A stretch of 64,000 bases of DNA from an uncultured Alistipes sp. (GTDB lineage: Bacteria; Bacteroidota; Bacteroidia; Bacteroidales; Rikenellaceae), in NCBI GenBank assembly GCA_949283205.1, contig CASDSD010000031.1, forward strand, positions 1 through 64,000, read 5' to 3'. Position numbers and translations under genes: made by a program. Below are positions 7,824 to 17,087 of this stretch, piece by piece. The notes beneath the pieces are model-generated. The model worked only from the letters and a program-made list of their open reading frames with translations, did not search any database and had not been told where the DNA came from. Within the stretch, counting starts at the first letter, position 1. Each line of letters begins with the position of its first letter.

Positions 7824-9002
7824 ATGGCAAAGGTTGAAATTGCACCGTCTCACAGAATGGACTGCATCAAGGAGTATTACTTCTCGAAGAAAAACCGCGA
7901 GATCGCCGAACTGCGCAAGGCCGGCCGAGACATCATAAGCCTCGGCATCGGCAGCCCCGACATGCCGCCTCACAAGAGCGTCATCGACCGTCTGGGCAAG
8001 GAGGCGCAGCGCCCCGACGTACACGCATACCAGCCCTACAACGGCAGCGACCTGCTCCGTCAGGCTTATGCCGACTGGTATGAGAAGTGGTACGGCGTGA
8101 AACTCAACCCCAAGAACGAGGTTCTGCCCCTGCTGGGATCGAAGGAGGGCATCATGCACATCTGCATGGCATTCCTCAACGCCGGCGACCAGGTTCTGGT
8201 GCCCAACCCGGGCTACCCCACCTACCGTGCCGCCGTCACCCTCTCGGGAGGCGAGGTCCTCGAATACAAGCTCAAGGCCGAGAACGGCTTCTACCCCGAC
8301 TTCGACGAGATGGAGAAGCAGGATCTCAGCCGCGTGAAGCTCATGTTCGTAAACTATCCCAACATGCCGACGGGAACCCACCCCACCAAGGAGCTCTTCG
8401 AGAAGCTGGTGGACTTCGCCGGACGCCACAACATCCTGCTCGTACACGACAACCCCTACAGCTTCGTGCGCAACAACCTGCGTCTGAGCATCCTCTCGAT
8501 ACCGGGAGCATGGGACGTGGCCCTCGAAATGAACTCGACAAGTAAGGGACACAGCATGGCCGGCTGGCGTGTGGGCGTTGTCGTAGGCCGCGCCGAATGG
8601 CTGAGCGACATCCTGCGCTTCAAGAGCAACATGGATTCGGGTATGTTCTACCCCGTACAGGCCGCCGCCGCCGAGGCTCTCTCGCTGGGCGAGGAGTGGT
8701 TCTCGGAGCTGAACAAGACATACTACGCACGCGAGGCAAAGGGCTACGAACTGCTCGACGCCCTGGGATGCACATACCAGAAGGGACAGGCCGGACTCTT
8801 CATCTGGGCTCGGATTCCCGACTGGTTCGACGGCGACTGCTTCGCCTTCTCGGACAAGATCCTCGACGAGTGCGACGTCTTCGCTACGCCGGGCGGCATC
8901 TTCGGCAGCGAGGGCAACCACTTCATCCGCATATCGCTCTGCATGCCTGAGGAGCGTCTGGCCGAGGCCGCACAGCGCGTCAAGACCCGTCTGAAGAGAT
9001 AA
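7824..9002 (+). CDS. class I/II PLP-dependent aminotransferase (aromatic operon)
   Basis: The 392-aa fold-type I aminotransferase has the substrate/PLP motifs NPGYPTY, NYPNMPTG and HDNPYS. Its Schiff-base lysine is K241 in STSKGHSMAGWRVG. Sequence style resembles the LL-diaminopimelate/aspartate aminotransferase group. Its place between prephenate dehydratase and prephenate dehydrogenase suggests it transaminates phenylpyruvate and 4-hydroxyphenylpyruvate (or prephenate) as the last step to Phe and Tyr. Which keto acid it prefers cannot be read from the sequence. It starts 63 nt after pheA. Confidence 0.88.
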   Translation: MAKVEIAPSHRMDCIKEYYFSKKNREIAELRKAGRDIISLGIGSPDMPPHKSVIDRLGKEAQRPDVHAYQPYNGSDLLRQAYADWYEKWYGVKLNPKNEVLPLLGSKEGIMHICMAFLNAGDQVLVPNPGYPTYRAAVTLSGGEVLEYKLKAENGFYPDFDEMEKQDLSRVKLMFVNYPNMPTGTHPTKELFEKLVDFAGRHNILLVHDNPYSFVRNNLRLSILSIPGAWDVALEMNSTSKGHSMAGWRVGVVVGRAEWLSDILRFKSNMDSGMFYPVQAAAAEALSLGEEWFSELNKTYYAREAKGYELLDALGCTYQKGQAGLFIWARIPDWFDGDCFAFSDKILDECDVFATPGGIFGSEGNHFIRISLCMPEERLAEAAQRVKTRLKR

Positions 9003-9015
9003 GACATCGCAAGCG

Positions 9016-9858
9016 ATGAAGACCACCGTCATAGGTTTGGGCCTTATCGGAGGATCGTTCGCCCTGAGTCTCAAGGACAAGGGACTGAGTGACCATATCA
9101 TGGGCATCGAGCGCTCGGAAACGGGCGCCCGACGCGCCCTTGAGTTGGGCCTCGTCGACGAAATAGTCGACATGGAGAAGGCGCTCGCGCAGAGCGACCT
9201 GATCGTACTGGCCACGCCCGTGGACACCATCCCCACGCTCGCGCTGAAGATCCTCAACCGCATACGCCATGACCAGATCCTCATGGACATGGGCTCCATA
9301 AAGCAGGAGCTGTGCGAGATCACCATGATGCATCCGCACCGCGGACGTCTCGTCGCCACACACCCCATGTGGGGTACCGAGAACAGCGGCCCCGATGCCG
9401 CCATGCACGGAGGATTCGCCGGACGCACCGTCGTCATATGCGAACGGGAGCGCTCGGACGACGATGCCGCACAAAGGGTCGAGACGATATACCGCACGCT
9501 CGGCATGCCAATCCGGTACATGTCGGCCGAGGAGCAGGACATGCACTGCGCCTACGTGTCGCACATCTCGCACATCACCTCCTTCGCCCTGGCGCTCACG
9601 GTACTGGAGAAGGAGCGCGAAGAGGAGCACATATTCGACCTTGCGGGCGGCGGCTTCGAGAGTACGGTCCGTCTGGCCAAGAGCCTGCCGCAGACATGGG
9701 CCCCGATATTTCTGGGCAACAAGTACAACGTGCTGGACGTATTGCGCGAGCACATACACCAGTTGCAGATACTGCGGCGCATGATCGAACGCGACGACCG
9801 CGACGGGCTTCTCGAGGCGATGCATCGGGCCAACAAGATAAGGAACATACTGGAATAA
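9016..9858 (+). CDS. tyrA: prephenate dehydrogenase
   Basis: The 280-aa enzyme oxidises and decarboxylates prephenate to 4-hydroxyphenylpyruvate for tyrosine. The N-terminal NAD(P)-binding motif is GLGLIGGSFALSLKDKG. It also has the TyrA blocks DMGSIKQE, THPMWGTENSGPDAA and the helical domain signature HCAYVSHISHITSFAL. There is no ACT domain, so direct feedback control may be weak. It begins only 13 nt after the aminotransferase stop, indicating translation from the same mRNA. Confidence 0.94.
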   Translation: MKTTVIGLGLIGGSFALSLKDKGLSDHIMGIERSETGARRALELGLVDEIVDMEKALAQSDLIVLATPVDTIPTLALKILNRIRHDQILMDMGSIKQELCEITMMHPHRGRLVATHPMWGTENSGPDAAMHGGFAGRTVVICERERSDDDAAQRVETIYRTLGMPIRYMSAEEQDMHCAYVSHISHITSFALALTVLEKEREEEHIFDLAGGGFESTVRLAKSLPQTWAPIFLGNKYNVLDVLREHIHQLQILRRMIERDDRDGLLEAMHRANKIRNILE

Positions 9859-9876
9859 CCCACAAACAGAATTCAA

Positions 9877-10953
9877 ATGGGAAAATTCGTACTCGGGGCC
9901 AAGCGGCCCCTTATCATAGCGGGACCCTGCAGCGCAGAGACCCGCGAGCAAACTGTCGATACGGCCATGGAACTTGCCCGGTCGGGACGCGTGGACGTAA
10001 TACGCGCCGGAGTGTGGAAACCACGCACGCAGCCCGGCACATTCGAGGGCATAGGCGAACCGGCCCTCGAGTGGCTCAACGAAGTGAAGGCCGAAACGGG
10101 ACTCCCCATAGCCGTCGAGGTGGCAAACCATGCGCATGTCGAGTGCGCGCTGCGCCACGGCGTCGACATACTGTGGATAGGCGCCCGCACGACGGTGTCG
10201 CCCTTCGCCGTACAGGAGATCGCCGAGAGCCTGCGCGGAAACAAGGATGCCGTCGTACTGATCAAGAACCCGATGGTTCCCGACATCAACCTCTGGGCCG
10301 GCGCCGTGAACCGCCTTATCAAGGAGGGCGTCCCCGCCGAAAACATCGGCCTGATACACCGCGGTTTCTCATATTTCGGCCGCAGCAAATACCGCAACCC
10401 GCCCATGTGGCATATGATCTTCGAGATGCGGAGCCGTTTCCCCGAGATGATGATGATATGCGACCCGTCGCACATCTGCGGCTGCCGTCCCCTGCTCTAC
10501 GGGATCTCGCAGCAGGCGGCCGACCTCTGCTATGACGGCCTTATCATCGAGAGCCACAACAATCCCGACAAGGCGTGGAGCGACGCCTCGCAGCAGCTCA
10601 CGCCCCAGGACTGCATCACCATGATCGACAACGTGATGTGGCGTGCCAAGACGGCCACCGACCCCGAATACACGAGCGAGCTGAACGTCTGCCGCCAGCA
10701 GATCGACCAGATCGACGCCGAGTTGTTCGAGCTCCTGAGCGAGCGCATGAAGACCAGCGAGAAGATCGGCCGCATCAAGAAGGCCAACAACGTGGCCATA
10801 CTGCAGAGCAACCGTTGGGAGGATATCTGCCGCCGAATGCTCTCGCTCACGCGCGGTATGGGCTTGAGCGAGGATTTCGTGCGTACGGTGCTCGAAGCAA
10901 TCCATATCGAAAGCATCAACCGTCAGAACGAGGTGATGAACAAACAACAGTAG
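9877..10953 (+). CDS. bifunctional DAHP synthase / chorismate mutase
   Basis: The 358-aa fusion has an N-terminal DAHP synthase of the short, KDO8PS-like class. Motifs include LIIAGPCSAE, RAGVWKPRT, LWIGARTTVSPFAVQE, LIKNPM, LIHRGFS and CDPSHI. A C-terminal AroQ-type chorismate mutase domain covers about residues 270-358 (CRQQIDQIDAELFELLSERM, KIGRIKK). It thus supplies both the first step of the shikimate pathway and the branch-point step to prephenate used by the two genes upstream. The gene follows tyrA by 18 nt and ends the operon at a strong terminator. Confidence 0.95.
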   Translation: MGKFVLGAKRPLIIAGPCSAETREQTVDTAMELARSGRVDVIRAGVWKPRTQPGTFEGIGEPALEWLNEVKAETGLPIAVEVANHAHVECALRHGVDILWIGARTTVSPFAVQEIAESLRGNKDAVVLIKNPMVPDINLWAGAVNRLIKEGVPAENIGLIHRGFSYFGRSKYRNPPMWHMIFEMRSRFPEMMMICDPSHICGCRPLLYGISQQAADLCYDGLIIESHNNPDKAWSDASQQLTPQDCITMIDNVMWRAKTATDPEYTSELNVCRQQIDQIDAELFELLSERMKTSEKIGRIKKANNVAILQSNRWEDICRRMLSLTRGMGLSEDFVRTVLEAIHIESINRQNEVMNKQQ

Positions 10954-10971
10954 GCTGTAAACTTCGACAGC

Positions 10972-11005
10972 AAGGAGTCCGCCCCGAAGGGCGGACTCCT
11001 TTTTT
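10972..11005 (+). terminator. terminator of the aromatic operon
   Basis: AAGGAGTCCGCCC pairs with GGGCGGACTCCTT around a CGAA loop and is followed by T residues. It is 18 nt after the last gene of the operon. Confidence 0.93.
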
Positions 11006-11083
11006 GTCACGCCGGAAGGATATTTTTTCTGCCGGCATGGAGCAAATGGTACAATGCGTCGAACGGATGTGCGAAAAAATATG

Positions 11084-11091
11084 TACATTTG
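11084..11091 (+). promoter_or_regulatory. -7 box upstream of alpha/beta hydrolase
   Basis: TACATTTG matches TAnnTTTG and lies 12 nt before the ATG at 11104, so the leader would be only a few nucleotides long. No TTG is found at the ideal -33 spacing. Confidence 0.55.
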
Positions 11092-11103
11092 CCTTTAGAA
11101 ACC

Positions 11104-11928
11104 ATGGATAGAGATTACACATACGACGGCATCCGCCTCCACTATACCGAGGAGGGAGCCGGCCGGCCGCTCTTCCTGCTGCACGGCTGGGGGTGCGACG
11201 GCTCGATATTCGACTGCGTGCGGGCATTCTTCGTGGAACACTTCCGCGTCTACACGTTCGACTTCGCGGGCTTCGGCCGCAGCGAGGAGCCGCGCGAGGT
11301 GTGGGGCGTGGAGCAGTACACCCGCTCGGTGGAGGCTTTCGCCCGCGACAACGGCATCGAACGCCCGATCCTTATCGGCCACTCCTTCGGCGGGCGCGTA
11401 GCCATCCTGTACGCATCGCGCAACCAGGTAGACAAGGTGATGCTCGTAGATGCCGCAGGCGTGAAACCGCGCCGTTCGGCCCGCTACTACTGGAAGGTGT
11501 ACTCCTACAAGGTGGCCAAGCGCGTGCTTCCCATAGCCGTCGGACGCCACCGCGCACAGCGCATCATCGACCGCTACCGCGCCAAGACGGGATCGTCGGA
11601 CTACAACAACGCCACGCCCATGATGCGTGCCATACTGTCGAAGTGCGTCAACGAAGACCTCTGCCACGTGATGCCGCTGATCAAGGCCCCGACGCTGCTC
11701 TTCTGGGGCGAGCACGACACCGCGACACCGCTGGCCGACGCCCGGCGCATGGAGAGCCTCATCCCCGACGCCGGCATCGTCACCGTCAGGGGCGGCAGCC
11801 ACTTCTCGTTCCTCGACAATCCGGATCTCTTCCGACGTGTAGCGGAGAGTTTCCTCGTGGACCGGAAGACAAACGACAACACCGCAAGCAGCAATCCCGC
11901 CAGGGACGATACGAATACAAAAGAGTAA
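11104..11928 (+). CDS. alpha/beta hydrolase
   Basis: The 274-aa cytoplasmic hydrolase has the full catalytic triad: Ser94 in GHSFGGR, Asp205 in FWGEHDTATP and His233 in GGSHFSFLD. An oxyanion-type HGWG motif lies near residue 24, and a cap region with many Arg/Lys covers about 125-185. It has no signal peptide. It precedes a MurF-like ligase by 6 nt and ddl follows, so it is co-transcribed with late peptidoglycan-precursor genes, but nothing shows a role in cell-wall synthesis. The substrate is unknown. The ATG at 11104 was chosen from the promoter position. Confidence 0.88.
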   Translation: MDRDYTYDGIRLHYTEEGAGRPLFLLHGWGCDGSIFDCVRAFFVEHFRVYTFDFAGFGRSEEPREVWGVEQYTRSVEAFARDNGIERPILIGHSFGGRVAILYASRNQVDKVMLVDAAGVKPRRSARYYWKVYSYKVAKRVLPIAVGRHRAQRIIDRYRAKTGSSDYNNATPMMRAILSKCVNEDLCHVMPLIKAPTLLFWGEHDTATPLADARRMESLIPDAGIVTVRGGSHFSFLDNPDLFRRVAESFLVDRKTNDNTASSNPARDDTNTKE

Positions 11929-11934
11929 GCAGAC

Positions 11935-13497
11935 ATGAACAAAATCCTCGTACTGATATTTCTGGCAGCCTACGCCACGCTGTGGTTCGCCATGCTGCGA
12001 TACGACATCATGATGTATCAGCAGAACTCCTACCGTTTCTCGCGTTACCGCCGCTGGCTCTTCAAGTCCTACAAGCCCCAATGGGCCGCAGTGATAGCAG
12101 CTCTGGCCATCGCCTGCTGGATCCTCACGGACAACGTCACGGGCCTGGCCATAATCTTCATGCTCTATCTGGCATGGCAGGAGCTTAAGGTCGAATACAA
12201 GAAGCCGCTTGTCTATACGATGCGCGTCATACGGCTCTTCGTAACGTCGGGCATACTGACCCTTGCGGCCGTAATCCTGTCGTTGATATACATCCCCCAC
12301 TACATGCCGGCCGTTGCGCTGGGACTGCTCGCGCTGCCCGTACTTATGCTCGGCGCCGACCTGATAAACAAACCCATCGAGAAATATATCGTGCGCCGCT
12401 ACTACCGCGAGGCGCAGCAGATACTGGCGTCGATGCCGCGCCTTACTGTCATCGGCGTCACCGGCAGCTTCGGCAAGACCTCGACCAAGAACTATCTCTA
12501 CCGCATACTCTCCGAGAAGTACAACGTGCTGATGACCCCGGGCAACTACAACACCACGCTGGGCGTGGTGCGCACCGTACGCGAACAACTCAAGCCCTAC
12601 CACGACATCTTCATCGTCGAGATGGGGGCCAAGCAGACGGGCGACATACGCGAGATATGCGACCTGGTACACCCGACGATAGGCATTGTCACGGCCGTGG
12701 GCGAGATGCATCTCGAGACGTTCCATACCGTAGAAAATATCCTTCATACGAAGTTCGAACTGCTGGATGCGCTGCCCGAAGATGGTCTCGGCGTAGTTAA
12801 TCTCGATTCGCAGCCCATCGCCGCGAGCGACGCCCCGCATGACAAACGTATCGTCACATACGCCGTACACAATACGGCGGCCGACTACCGCGCCGTCGAC
12901 ATAAACTACACCTCGAAGCTGACCGACTTCTCGGTTGCTACGCGCGAGGGTGTGCGTACGGGCTACGCGACGCAGCTTGCCGGCCGCGGCAATATCCTCA
13001 ACCTGCTGGCGGCCATCGTCGTGGCCGACCGTCTGGGTGTGGAGGAGGCGCTGCAGAAGCGCGCCATGCGCCGCATCGAGCAGATCGAACACCGTCTGAG
13101 CATCAACCGCGCCTCTGGCGGCGTCACGGTCATCGACGACGCCTACAACTCAAACCCTGCGGGCGCAAGGATGGCTCTCGAAGTGCTGCGCGACTTTGCC
13201 GTCGACGTGGGCGGCCGCCGCATCGTCGTCACCCCGGGCTTCGTCGAGTTGGGCGAGCGTCAGGCTGAACTAAACCGTCAGTTCGGGCGCGACATGGCCA
13301 AGGCGTGCGACATAGCCGTCGTGGTCAACCTCACAAACCGCGAGGCCATAACCCAAGGACTCACCGAGGCGGGATTCCCCGCCGAGTGCATCCACCAGAC
13401 GGCATCATTTACCGAGGCGTCGGCCTTCCTGCTGCGCACGCTTACGCAGGGCGACGTAATCCTCTACGAGAACGACCTCCCCGACTCGTTCCGTTAG
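11935..13497 (+). CDS. membrane-anchored Mur ligase family protein (MurF-like)
   Basis: The 520-aa protein has an N-terminal membrane part (hydrophobic segments near 3-22, 47-82 and 102-142) followed by a Mur ligase. The P-loop GVTGSFGKTST contains Lys181. NYNTTLGVVRT, EMGAKQTGDI and the C-terminal DDAYNSNPAGARMAL block resemble MurF. Family members join an amino acid or dipeptide to a UDP-sugar peptide using ATP. Standard MurF has no transmembrane domain, so this is the variant form with about 140 extra residues. It lies directly before ddl, which makes D-Ala-D-Ala, the substrate MurF uses. Whether it is the main MurF or a paralogue cannot be decided here. Confidence 0.85.
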   Translation: MNKILVLIFLAAYATLWFAMLRYDIMMYQQNSYRFSRYRRWLFKSYKPQWAAVIAALAIACWILTDNVTGLAIIFMLYLAWQELKVEYKKPLVYTMRVIRLFVTSGILTLAAVILSLIYIPHYMPAVALGLLALPVLMLGADLINKPIEKYIVRRYYREAQQILASMPRLTVIGVTGSFGKTSTKNYLYRILSEKYNVLMTPGNYNTTLGVVRTVREQLKPYHDIFIVEMGAKQTGDIREICDLVHPTIGIVTAVGEMHLETFHTVENILHTKFELLDALPEDGLGVVNLDSQPIAASDAPHDKRIVTYAVHNTAADYRAVDINYTSKLTDFSVATREGVRTGYATQLAGRGNILNLLAAIVVADRLGVEEALQKRAMRRIEQIEHRLSINRASGGVTVIDDAYNSNPAGARMALEVLRDFAVDVGGRRIVVTPGFVELGERQAELNRQFGRDMAKACDIAVVVNLTNREAITQGLTEAGFPAECIHQTASFTEASAFLLRTLTQGDVILYENDLPDSFR

Positions 13498-13589
13498 CAG
13501 TGACGTGAGGGGGCTCACATAACAACACAAGACAACATATATAAACGATTAAATAGGGCCGCCGCGAGGCGGATCGAAACACATCGGAT

Positions 13590-14807
13590 ATGAACAAGAA
13601 CGGAAAGACCAATATCGGCGTCGTCTTCGGCGGCCGCTCGGTCGAGAACGAGATTTCGGTCATAACGGCCATACAGGCCATGGAGGCCGTGGACAAGGAG
13701 AAGTATGACGTAACACCCATATACATCTCCAAGCAGGGCCGCTGGTATACGGGCGAGGCGCTGCGCCACAGCGAGAACTACAAGGACATGGAGCGTCTCT
13801 TCGCCTCATGTACGGAGGTCTACATGCGTCCCGTCTACGGCGACAACCGCCTTTACAAGGTGAAGCGCAACATATTCTGCACCGACGTGGCGGCCGAGAT
13901 CGACGTCATACTGCCGGCGCTGCACGGCACCAACTGCGAGGACGGCTCGGTACAGGGAGCATTCGAGATGACGGGCGTACCATACGCCGGCTGCAACGTG
14001 CTGGCCTCGGCAAACGGCATGGACAAGATCACCATGAAGATGATCCTCGCCCAGAGCGGAATCCCCGTCGTCGACTACGTATGGCTCACCGACAAGGAGT
14101 GGTACGACCGCCAGCAGCAGGTCGTGGAGCGTGTGGAAAACCGTCTGGGCTACCCCGTCATCGTCAAGCCCGCAGATTCGGGATCGAGCGTCGGCATCGA
14201 GGCCGTACACGACCGCGAGCATCTCGTCGAGGCCATCGAGAACGCCGCAGCATACTCCAAGCGCATCATCGTCGAGCATCTTGTCGAGCGGCTGCGCGAG
14301 ATAAACTGCTCGGTGCTGGGCGACTACTACGAATGCGAGGCCTCGGTGTGCGAAGCCCCGGTACGCAGCGGCGAGATCCTCAGCTACCAGGACAAGTATC
14401 TCGGCGGTGGCGGCACGAAGGGAGCCAAGCACGGCGGCACCAAATCGCAGGGCATGCGCTCGACCGTACGCGAGATACCGGCACGCCTGCCGCAGCAGAC
14501 CACCGATCTGATCCGCACTACGGCCGTAGAGACCTTCAAGACGCTGGGATGCGACGGCGTGGCACGCATAGACTTCATGATAGACGAGGCCTCGGACAAG
14601 GTCTACGTAAACGAGATAAACACCATCCCGGGGTCGCTGTCGTTCTATCTGTGGGAGGCGTCGGGCGTATCGTTCGACCGGCTTATTGACCGTCTCGTCG
14701 ACATAGCGCTGCGCCGCAGCCGCGAAGCGTCGTTCAAGATCACCAGCTACAAGGAGAATATATTCAACTATTCGCTTGGCGGCGGCACCAAGGGTGCCAA
14801 AGCCTGA
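13590..14807 (+). CDS. ddl: D-alanine--D-alanine ligase
   Basis: The 405-aa ATP-grasp enzyme makes D-Ala-D-Ala for peptidoglycan. Motifs seen are GVVFGGRSVENEIS, HGTNCEDGSVQGAFEMTGVPYAG, KPADSGSSVGIE and the metal-binding NEINTIPGS. It is longer than the roughly 300-370 residues of most Ddl proteins. The extra length comes from a glycine-rich insert in the omega-loop region (about 272-290) and a C-terminal tail. GGGTKGAK occurs in both places (273-280 and 397-404). The gene follows the MurF-like ligase by 92 nt. Confidence 0.94.
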   Translation: MNKNGKTNIGVVFGGRSVENEISVITAIQAMEAVDKEKYDVTPIYISKQGRWYTGEALRHSENYKDMERLFASCTEVYMRPVYGDNRLYKVKRNIFCTDVAAEIDVILPALHGTNCEDGSVQGAFEMTGVPYAGCNVLASANGMDKITMKMILAQSGIPVVDYVWLTDKEWYDRQQQVVERVENRLGYPVIVKPADSGSSVGIEAVHDREHLVEAIENAAAYSKRIIVEHLVERLREINCSVLGDYYECEASVCEAPVRSGEILSYQDKYLGGGGTKGAKHGGTKSQGMRSTVREIPARLPQQTTDLIRTTAVETFKTLGCDGVARIDFMIDEASDKVYVNEINTIPGSLSFYLWEASGVSFDRLIDRLVDIALRRSREASFKITSYKENIFNYSLGGGTKGAKA

Positions 14808-15111
14808 CCGTAACCCAAACAGCAAGTATCCACCCGGTGGCGATGCGGAATGCAGTCTTTCCCCTGCAGCGGCAGCACCGAAATTAATTCTCTGACCAAT
14901 TGAGGCAGTGCCCGGACCGTAGACCTTTTCCCGGCAGCGGCAGTGCCCGACTGCAAGTATCCTCACGGTGGCAGCACCGGAATGCAATTCTCTCACCAAC
15001 GGCGGCAGCGTCTGAAAGAGGGTTTCTCTCCAACGACAACGCCTGCGTGGCAATGTTTGCAGCCGTTACCGTCTGTATCAATTCCACTGACAACCACAAA
15101 TAACCAAACAC
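14808..15111. repeat. intergenic region with degenerate direct repeats
   Basis: No gene is seen. GCAAGTATCC begins at 14822 and recurs at 14953. Each copy is followed by C(A/T)C(C/A)CGGTGGC and then a GGAATGCA block. GGCAGCACCG and GGCAGTGCCCG variants recur between and after them. The pattern suggests an old tandem duplication of about 130 bp. It could be untranslated sequence between ddl and the GH13 gene. Confidence 0.5.
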
Positions 15112-17007
15112 ATGAAACGATACTCACTGTTCATAACCGTAATTACTCTCATGAGTCTCACTGCTGTCTGCAACAACATCCCCGCCAACGCCGCCACAGA
15201 AGCGGCAGGCGACCGTATCGTACGCGCCGAGCCCCTCTCATGGTGGGTCGGGATGCACACGCCCCTGCAACTGATGGTACAGGGCGAGGAGATATCCTCA
15301 TACGACGTGGCCATGGCACGCGGCACGCGCGGCGTGAAGGTCACCGGAACGCACAAGGCCGACAATCCCGACTTTCTCTTTATCGACATCGACATCGCCC
15401 CGAGCGCTGCGGCCGGAGAGTACACGATCGTCTTCACGCGCGGCGACGAGCAGTTCGAGCTGCCGTACCGCATAGACAGCCGCCGCAAGGCGTCGGCCGA
15501 GCGCAAGAGCTTCACCACGGCAGACATGATCTACCTGCTCATGCCCGACCGTTTTGCCAACGGCGACCCCTCGAACGACGCCACGGACGACACGCGCGAG
15601 AAACCCGACCGTACGGGTTACTTCTCACGCCACGGCGGTGATATCCAGGGCATGATCGACCACCTCGACTACATAGCCTCGACAGGCGCCACGGCCGTAT
15701 GGAGCACCCCGCTGCTGCTCGACGACGAGCCCCACGGATCATACCACGGCTATGCCTGCGCCGACTACTACCACATAGACCCGCGTTTCGGCACGAACGA
15801 ACTTTACCGCACCTTCGTGCAGGAGAGCCACCGTCACGGCCTGAAGGTGATAATGGACATCGTCACCAACCACTGCGGCAGCGCCCACTGGTGGATGCGC
15901 GACATGCCCTTCGAGGACTGGGTACACCGTTTCCCCGAATACACCCGCACGAACAACCTCTTCTCGACGAACATGGACCCCAACGCCGCGCTCGCCGACC
16001 TCGAGATACAGGAGAGCGGTTGGTTCGACACCTCGATGCCCGACATGAACCTCGACAACCCGTATCTGCTCCAATACTTCAAGCAGTGGGCCGTGTGGTG
16101 GATCGAATATGCCGACCTGGACGGACTGCGTGTGGACACCTACCCCTACAATGAAAAGGAACCCATGAGCGAGTGGTGCCGTGCCGTGCGCGAGGAGTAT
16201 CCCTACATCAACATCATGGGCGAGTGCTGGACGGGAAACATCCCGCAGCTCGCATACTGGCAGGGCGGCAACGAAAACCGCGACGGCTTCGACTCGCACC
16301 TGCCCTCGATCATGGATTTCCCGCTGCGCGACGCCATCTGCGAAGCGCTGTCGAGCGACTCGCAGCGTGACGGACGCGGCATGTCGCGCGTATACGAGAC
16401 CCTCTCGAACGACTTCGTCTACCACGACCTCTCGCACATGCTGATCTTCACGGCCAACCACGACACCGACCGCATAGGCGACGTCGTGCGCCGCAACCCC
16501 GACCGCATGAAGCTCTCGATGGCGCTGCTGGCAACGATGCGCGGCATCCCGCAGATATTCTCGGGCGACGAGATGATGTTCACCTCGAAGGATCTCTCAC
16601 AGGGCCACGGAGGCCTGCGTGTCGACTTCCCCGGCGGATGGGAGGGAGATGAAGTATCGCTCTTCGACCCCGCACAGCGCGACTCGGTGCAGCAGGACCT
16701 CTTCGACTATACGCGCCGTCTGTTCGAATGGCGCAAGGACAAGAAGGTGATACACTCGGGACGCACGCTCCATTTCGCGCCTCACGGCAACACATATGCC
16801 TACTTCCGCTATGACGATACGGATGCCGTCTTCGTCTTCATAAACAACACGCGCGGCGCCAAGACCATAGAGTGGAGCCGCTATGCCGAGATCACGAAGA
16901 GCCTCCGCAACGGCCGCAACGTCCTCACGGGAGAGCCCATTGAGCCGAACGACGCGACGCGTGTCGGGGCACGGCAGGCCCTGATCGTGGAGTTCGAACG
17001 GCAATAG
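15112..17007 (+). CDS. GH13 alpha-amylase family enzyme (cyclomaltodextrinase/neopullulanase-like)
   Basis: The 631-aa exported enzyme begins with a signal peptide (about 1-28). An Ig-like N-terminal domain of the cyclomaltodextrinase type follows (about 35-125), then a GH13 barrel. The catalytic acids are visible: Asp342 in DGLRVDTYPY, Glu371 in IMGECW and Asp451 in TANHDTDR. It should hydrolyse alpha-1,4 glucans or maltodextrins in the periplasm, as SusA does in Bacteroides. No susCD pair is adjacent. The C-terminal beta domain closes the protein at full length. Confidence 0.92.
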   Translation: MKRYSLFITVITLMSLTAVCNNIPANAATEAAGDRIVRAEPLSWWVGMHTPLQLMVQGEEISSYDVAMARGTRGVKVTGTHKADNPDFLFIDIDIAPSAAAGEYTIVFTRGDEQFELPYRIDSRRKASAERKSFTTADMIYLLMPDRFANGDPSNDATDDTREKPDRTGYFSRHGGDIQGMIDHLDYIASTGATAVWSTPLLLDDEPHGSYHGYACADYYHIDPRFGTNELYRTFVQESHRHGLKVIMDIVTNHCGSAHWWMRDMPFEDWVHRFPEYTRTNNLFSTNMDPNAALADLEIQESGWFDTSMPDMNLDNPYLLQYFKQWAVWWIEYADLDGLRVDTYPYNEKEPMSEWCRAVREEYPYINIMGECWTGNIPQLAYWQGGNENRDGFDSHLPSIMDFPLRDAICEALSSDSQRDGRGMSRVYETLSNDFVYHDLSHMLIFTANHDTDRIGDVVRRNPDRMKLSMALLATMRGIPQIFSGDEMMFTSKDLSQGHGGLRVDFPGGWEGDEVSLFDPAQRDSVQQDLFDYTRRLFEWRKDKKVIHSGRTLHFAPHGNTYAYFRYDDTDAVFVFINNTRGAKTIEWSRYAEITKSLRNGRNVLTGEPIEPNDATRVGARQALIVEFERQ

Positions 17008-17087
17008 CCGGCCACCCCGCACGCCGGCACCGCCGGCAGCCATGACAGCCAGACTGCCATGACACCGAGACAAAACAATATCACGCT

